A model generated the notes under the pieces. It worked only from the letters and a program-made list of their open reading frames with translations, made no database searches and was not told the origin of the DNA. Shown here piece by piece: positions 3,779 to 6,662 of a stretch of 6,662 bases of DNA (its first letter is position 1; each line of letters starts with the position of its first letter). The position numbers were made by a program, and so were the translations under genes. Source of the DNA: CAYRRR01 sp964426755. Its GTDB lineage: Bacteria > Patescibacteriota > Saccharimonadia > Saccharimonadales > JAGQNJ01. The DNA lies in the NCBI GenBank assembly GCA_964426755.1, contig CAYRRR010000027.1, positions 1 through 6,662 on the forward strand. The letters are read 5' to 3'.

Positions 3779-4345
3779 ATGCGTACAGAAGGACTCAAAG
3801 TAATGTGGGAGTCGTTGGTCTTACGTGGCGTTGCCGGAATTCTATTTGGAATTGCAGCCGTTTTTTGGCCAGCATTAACATTAATAACTTTGGTATATAT
3901 TTTTAGTATATATATCTTGATAAGCGGTGTTGCGAGCATTGTAGAAGCAATAATAGCTCTCAGTCGTCGCGGCTCATGGCTTTGGCGTTTACTGATTGGC
4001 TTTGCCGAACTGGGCGTGGGTGTATATTTGGTTCGTCATCCAGAGGTGTCATTTGCTACTTTGATACTTCTGATTGGCCTTGTGCTCATTGCCCGAGGAG
4101 TAATTGAAGTAGTTATGGCAATCTTAGAGGATTACACTGCAACCGAAAAAACCCTTATGGTTATTGGTGGCGGATTGGCCGTAATTGTGGGCGTTGCCGT
4201 GCTTCTTCAGCCGGAAGAGAACGGGTCAGCCTTTGTATGGATTCTTGGTTTGTATGCCTTATTGACAGGCCCAATGTGGATTGCACTTGGCATTGATACA
4301 AAACATGCACAAGAAGACGCGGTAAAAGTAGAACGTCGGCGTTAA
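3779..4345 (+). CDS. HdeD-family (DUF308) membrane protein
   Basis: This 188-residue integral membrane protein has six predicted helices, at about residues 13-31, 35-59, 67-85, 91-112, 125-144 and 150-170. It ends in a charged cytoplasmic tail (KHAQEDAVKVERRR). The DUF308 signature appears twice: RGVAGILFGIAAVFWPALTL at 16-35, and the related IGFAELGVGVYLVRHPEVSF further on, showing the internal duplication typical of the family. HdeD in E. coli contributes to acid resistance at high cell density; elsewhere the role is only inferred as membrane or acid stress. The length matches the family (about 180-200). The ATG is preceded by AGGGGAGG at five bases, and a TTGACA-type promoter with an inverted repeat lies upstream. 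It converges on the ABC operon and shares a two-way terminator with it. Confidence 0.88.
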   Translation: MRTEGLKVMWESLVLRGVAGILFGIAAVFWPALTLITLVYIFSIYILISGVASIVEAIIALSRRGSWLWRLLIGFAELGVGVYLVRHPEVSFATLILLIGLVLIARGVIEVVMAILEDYTATEKTLMVIGGGLAVIVGVAVLLQPEENGSAFVWILGLYALLTGPMWIALGIDTKHAQEDAVKVERRR

Positions 4346-4360
4346 TATAAAGCTACTAGC

Positions 4361-4392
4361 AAAAACCACCCTTTTCTAAAGGGTGGTTTTTT
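4361..4392. terminator. Bidirectional intrinsic terminator
   Basis: CCACCCTTT (4366-4374) pairs perfectly with AAAGGGTGG (4378-4386) around a TCT loop. An A5 run precedes it and a T6 run follows, so it works in both directions. It serves the HdeD-like gene and the convergent ABC permease gene, whose TAA (4393-4391) lies in its rightward T-tract. Confidence 0.93.
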
Positions 4393-5611
4393 ATTGATAC
4401 CGTAGTGCTTGGATGGGATCTTTGCGCGCCGCACGAACAGCCGGAGCAACTCCAAAAACAATACCAACCGCTATAGCAACCAAAATAGCGATCCCAGCAA
4501 CTGCCAAATTAACTGCCGGCTCCAAATCAGTCGTAAGACGTATGACAAAGTTCGTAAGCAGGGAAACCAAAATACCTATTACACTTCCGACAAGACTTAA
4601 GATAACCGCCTCAATCAAGAATTGATGCATTATCTGGCGATTTGTGGCACCAATAGCCTTGCGGATGCCTATTTCGCGGGTACGCTCTGAAACCGAAACC
4701 AACATAATATTCATAATGCCGATACCACCCACAAATAAAGAAATGGCCGCCACGCCGGCAATCATGGCCGTAATAAGCGATAGGGTCGCCGAAGTTGCTT
4801 GGATTGATTCACCCTGAGTCAAAAGAGTAAAGTCTTCTTGATAATCACGAGAGCGTAAAAGCGCCTGCTTTATGCTATCGGCCGTTGCTTCAAGATTATC
4901 GGGATTGTCCGGCTTGGCAAAAATTTGAAAAACCTGGCTTTCGCCTTCGGTCAAAGTTTGGCCTGTTACGTATGGAATAAATACCGCGTTATTAAAATCA
5001 GTACCCGGTGTGATGGGATTGCTCTCAAATTCTTCAAATATACCCCGCACAATAAATTCTTCGCCTCTCATCTGAAACGACTTGCCAACCGGCACATTTT
5101 CTTGAAACAGTTTTTGAGCTACTGTAGGTCCCATAACCGCAACTTTTCGACCTTCTTCACCGACACTAAAGAATGACCCATACTGCACTTTATGCTGCAT
5201 AAGTTGCGGTAAGCTTGCGGTTGTTCCAATGACTAATCCGTTTGAGAACTCTCTATCCTCATAGCGGGGGACAGCACTTACGATGCTTAAAGGAGCACTT
5301 GACTCAACTCCTGGTACTTTGCTTACGGTGCGAACATCGTTATCGCTAAAAACGGTGCTTACATTATTAAATAGACTAATACCAAGCGGGCTATTTTGCT
5401 GGTTATTTGAAATACTGCCGGGGCGAATCGTTATTAAATCGCTACCAAACTGGTTTATTTGATCGCTAACTTGTTTTTTTACGCCCTCACCAAGACTAAC
5501 GGTTGTGATGACGGATGCTACGCCAATGATAATACCGAGCATTGTCAGTAAACTGCGCCACTTTGAACTCTTGATTGAATGCAAAGCCAATCTGGTGTTG
5601 CCGTTCATCAT
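4391..5611 (-). CDS. MacB/FtsX-type ABC transporter permease
   Basis: The 406-residue protein has the MacB topology. One N-terminal helix (about 20-40, LGIIIGVASVI) is followed by a large extracytoplasmic MacB_PCD domain (about 42-275). Three C-terminal helices form the FtsX domain (about 283-307, 330-358 and 370-390). The coupling segment SERTREIGIRKAIGATNRQI (308-327) is a textbook match to the loop that contacts the ATPase. Proteins of this type move no substrate through a classical channel; they transmit ATPase motion across the membrane to export peptides, lipoproteins or drugs. The ATPase is separate here, unlike E. coli MacB where it is fused. Translation starts at ATG 5611, overlapping the ATPase stop (ATGA); a second ATG follows at 5608. 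No MacA-like adaptor gene adjoins. If the host is a monoderm, a YknYZ-like role is more likely than a tripartite pump. Confidence 0.93.
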   Translation of the reverse strand: MMNGNTRLALHSIKSSKWRSLLTMLGIIIGVASVITTVSLGEGVKKQVSDQINQFGSDLITIRPGSISNNQQNSPLGISLFNNVSTVFSDNDVRTVSKVPGVESSAPLSIVSAVPRYEDREFSNGLVIGTTASLPQLMQHKVQYGSFFSVGEEGRKVAVMGPTVAQKLFQENVPVGKSFQMRGEEFIVRGIFEEFESNPITPGTDFNNAVFIPYVTGQTLTEGESQVFQIFAKPDNPDNLEATADSIKQALLRSRDYQEDFTLLTQGESIQATSATLSLITAMIAGVAAISLFVGGIGIMNIMLVSVSERTREIGIRKAIGATNRQIMHQFLIEAVILSLVGSVIGILVSLLTNFVIRLTTDLEPAVNLAVAGIAILVAIAVGIVFGVAPAVRAARKDPIQALRYQ

Positions 5612-6477
5612 GATTTTCGCCCTCGTTTTTTAGGCGCTTTGCGCGCTTTTCGAGCAGGTTTTTTACCTTTCGGTTTGGGGGCTAAATCACCAGGTATTGT
5701 TTTCATTAACGCAGAAATACCGGCAAGATCATCTTCTTCTGTCGTACGGGGCGCAAAATAAAGACTACGCCGAATAGCAGTTGGGACTTCTCCGATGGCA
5801 CTTTTTTCATCATGAATAATTGCGCCATCATGCATATAAACTACCCGGTTGGCGTAACGAGTAAGCTCTGGGTTATGCGTTACCATTAGAATAGTGTTGC
5901 CCGATGCGTGAATCTCACTTAAAAGCTCCATCACTACACGGCTTGAAAGACTATCTAGGTTACCGGTAGGCTCATCGGCAATAAGTATATCGGGATTATT
6001 TATCAGCGCACGCGCAATAGCGACCCGTTGAATTTGACCACCACTAAGTTGGTGGGGGTAAAATGCGTCTTTATCGGCCAAACCGACGCGTTCTAAGATC
6101 TGTTCAGCACGCTTTAGCCTTCTTACCGGCGTAAGACCCTTGTAAGCCAAGGGTAGGGCTACATTTTCAATAGCCGTTAATCTGTTAAGAAGATTGAACG
6201 ATTGAAAAACAAAACCGATATTATCGCGACGAATTTTGGCTCGCTGGTTAGTCCGAAGCTTTGCAGTTGACCGTCCGTTTAGCATATATGCTCCGTAAGT
6301 AGGGCGATCAAGCAAACCGATAATGTTCATTAATGTTGACTTACCAGAACCGCTCGGCCCCATGATTGCAACGAACTCACCTTTTTCAACGCTAAAATCG
6401 ACCTCGTCGAGCGCTATGGTAGCAGCGTCGCCGAAACCGAATAGTTTACTAACTTCTTTTATGCCTATGAGTGCCAT
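5608..6477 (-). CDS. MacB/LolD-type ABC transporter ATP-binding protein with basic C-terminal tail
   Basis: All ABC ATPase motifs are present in this 289-residue protein. Walker A is GPSGSGKST (40-48), the Q-loop is Q92 in FVFQSFNLL, the signature is LSGGQ (144-148), Walker B is ILIADE (164-169), the D-loop is NLD (173-175) and the switch histidine is H201. The motif spacing is that of the MacB/LolD subfamily, which energises FtsX-type permeases. Those proteins usually end near residue 225-235. This one continues for about 60 residues and ends in PKPKGKKPARKARKAPKKR and a further GRKS, a lysine/arginine-rich tail resembling histone H1-like sequences. The start ATG at 6477 follows AGAGGT at a suitable distance. 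The gene is first in the operon and overlaps the permease start by four bases, so the two are translationally coupled. Their partner adaptor, if any, is not in the window. Confidence 0.94.
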   Translation of the reverse strand: MALIGIKEVSKLFGFGDAATIALDEVDFSVEKGEFVAIMGPSGSGKSTLMNIIGLLDRPTYGAYMLNGRSTAKLRTNQRAKIRRDNIGFVFQSFNLLNRLTAIENVALPLAYKGLTPVRRLKRAEQILERVGLADKDAFYPHQLSGGQIQRVAIARALINNPDILIADEPTGNLDSLSSRVVMELLSEIHASGNTILMVTHNPELTRYANRVVYMHDGAIIHDEKSAIGEVPTAIRRSLYFAPRTTEEDDLAGISALMKTIPGDLAPKPKGKKPARKARKAPKKRGRKS

Positions 6478-6553
6478 GTCGTACCTCTAGTGTACGCTGT
6501 TAATTAAGGGGAGGGCAAGGTTAAGAACTATGTAAATGTAGTAATTTTTAAGC

Positions 6554-6559
6554 TATAAT
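6554..6559 (+). promoter_or_regulatory. -10 box (TATAAT) of the tRNA-Ser gene
   Basis: A perfect TATAAT ends 11 bases before the mature tRNA 5' end, so the precursor leader would be only a few bases. The -35 region 17 bases upstream (TGTAAA) is a poor match. Confidence 0.6.
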
Positions 6560-6570
6560 TCGGAGACTAA

Positions 6571-6662
6571 GGAGAGGTGTCCGAGTGGTTGAAGGAGCAC
6601 GCTTGGAAAGCGTGTATGCGCTGCAAAGTGTATCGAGGGTTCGAATCCCTCTCTCTCCGCCA
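6571..6662 (+). tRNA. tRNA-Ser (anticodon GGA), CCA encoded
   Basis: The sequence folds as a class II tRNA. Acceptor GGAGAGG pairs with TCTCTCC, the last pair being G-U, followed by discriminator G and an encoded CCA at the last three bases of the window. The anticodon stem CACGC/GCGTG encloses loop TTGGAAA with anticodon GGA, reading UCC and UCU. A long variable arm lies between the anticodon stem and the T arm, as expected for serine. The T arm is GAGGG-TTCGAAT-CCCTC. The gene diverges from the ABC operon. Confidence 0.97.

Noticed and set aside
4925..5176. Plus-strand frames inside the ABC permease and ATPase genes (also 4409-4625 and 5579-5761)
   Set aside because: They are antisense shadows of well-matched ABC transporter genes and have no ribosome sites.
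1..6662. CRISPR array, integrase or complete insertion sequence
   Set aside because: No regularly spaced repeats, no integrase or intact transposase frame and no terminal inverted repeats were seen. The tRNA-Ser at the right edge could be an attachment site, but nothing to its right is visible.

Overview
The window looks like a stretch of an AT-leaning bacterial chromosome with short intergenic gaps and the standard genetic code. TGA is a genuine stop: it ends the ABC ATPase gene in a 4-base overlap with the next start. My best guess is a member of the Candidate Phyla Radiation, most likely Saccharibacteria (TM7). This rests on remembered family resemblance: a stand-alone receiver ending in LKAWASPKEL, a split MacB-type ABC pair in what would be a single-membrane cell, and small orphan proteins. 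No rRNA or other phylogenetic marker is present, so the placement is tentative.

Layout. 1-239 (minus): 5' part of a DUF1801 gene, cut by the window edge. 317-742 (plus): MgtC/SapB-family membrane protein, diverging from it. 743-914: a short double-CxxC zinc-ribbon gene directly after the mgtC-like stop, broken by two one-base losses in short homopolymers. 915-1220: no intact gene. 1321-1713 (plus): single-domain response regulator, overlapping tail-to-tail by 11 bases a Crp/Fnr-type regulator (1703-2368, minus). 2527-2664 and 2681-2947 (plus): a two-gene unit encoding a 45-residue soluble orphan and a GlsB/YeaQ/YmgE-type membrane protein, closed by a strong terminator. 3291-3530 (plus): a 79-residue orphan. 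3779-4345 (plus): HdeD/DUF308 six-helix membrane protein. 4391-6477 (minus): MacB-like ABC exporter operon, ATPase first, then permease. 6571-6662 (plus): tRNA-Ser(GGA), ending at the last base.

How it may work together. The most informative signal is a palindrome, TGTAA-N6-TTACA, which occurs three times with perfect arms, all in intergenic DNA. One copy is upstream of the response regulator, and two lie in the divergent gap between the Crp-like gene and the 45-aa/GlsB-like unit. Its geometry is that of a Crp-family operator. Candidate -10 elements lie so that the copies sit near -41, the classical activator position. I infer that the Crp-like protein controls itself, the response regulator and the small stress operon. 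MgtC-, GlsB- and HdeD-type proteins are all small membrane proteins usually tied to envelope or acid stress, so the region reads as a compact envelope-stress neighbourhood beside an exporter operon.
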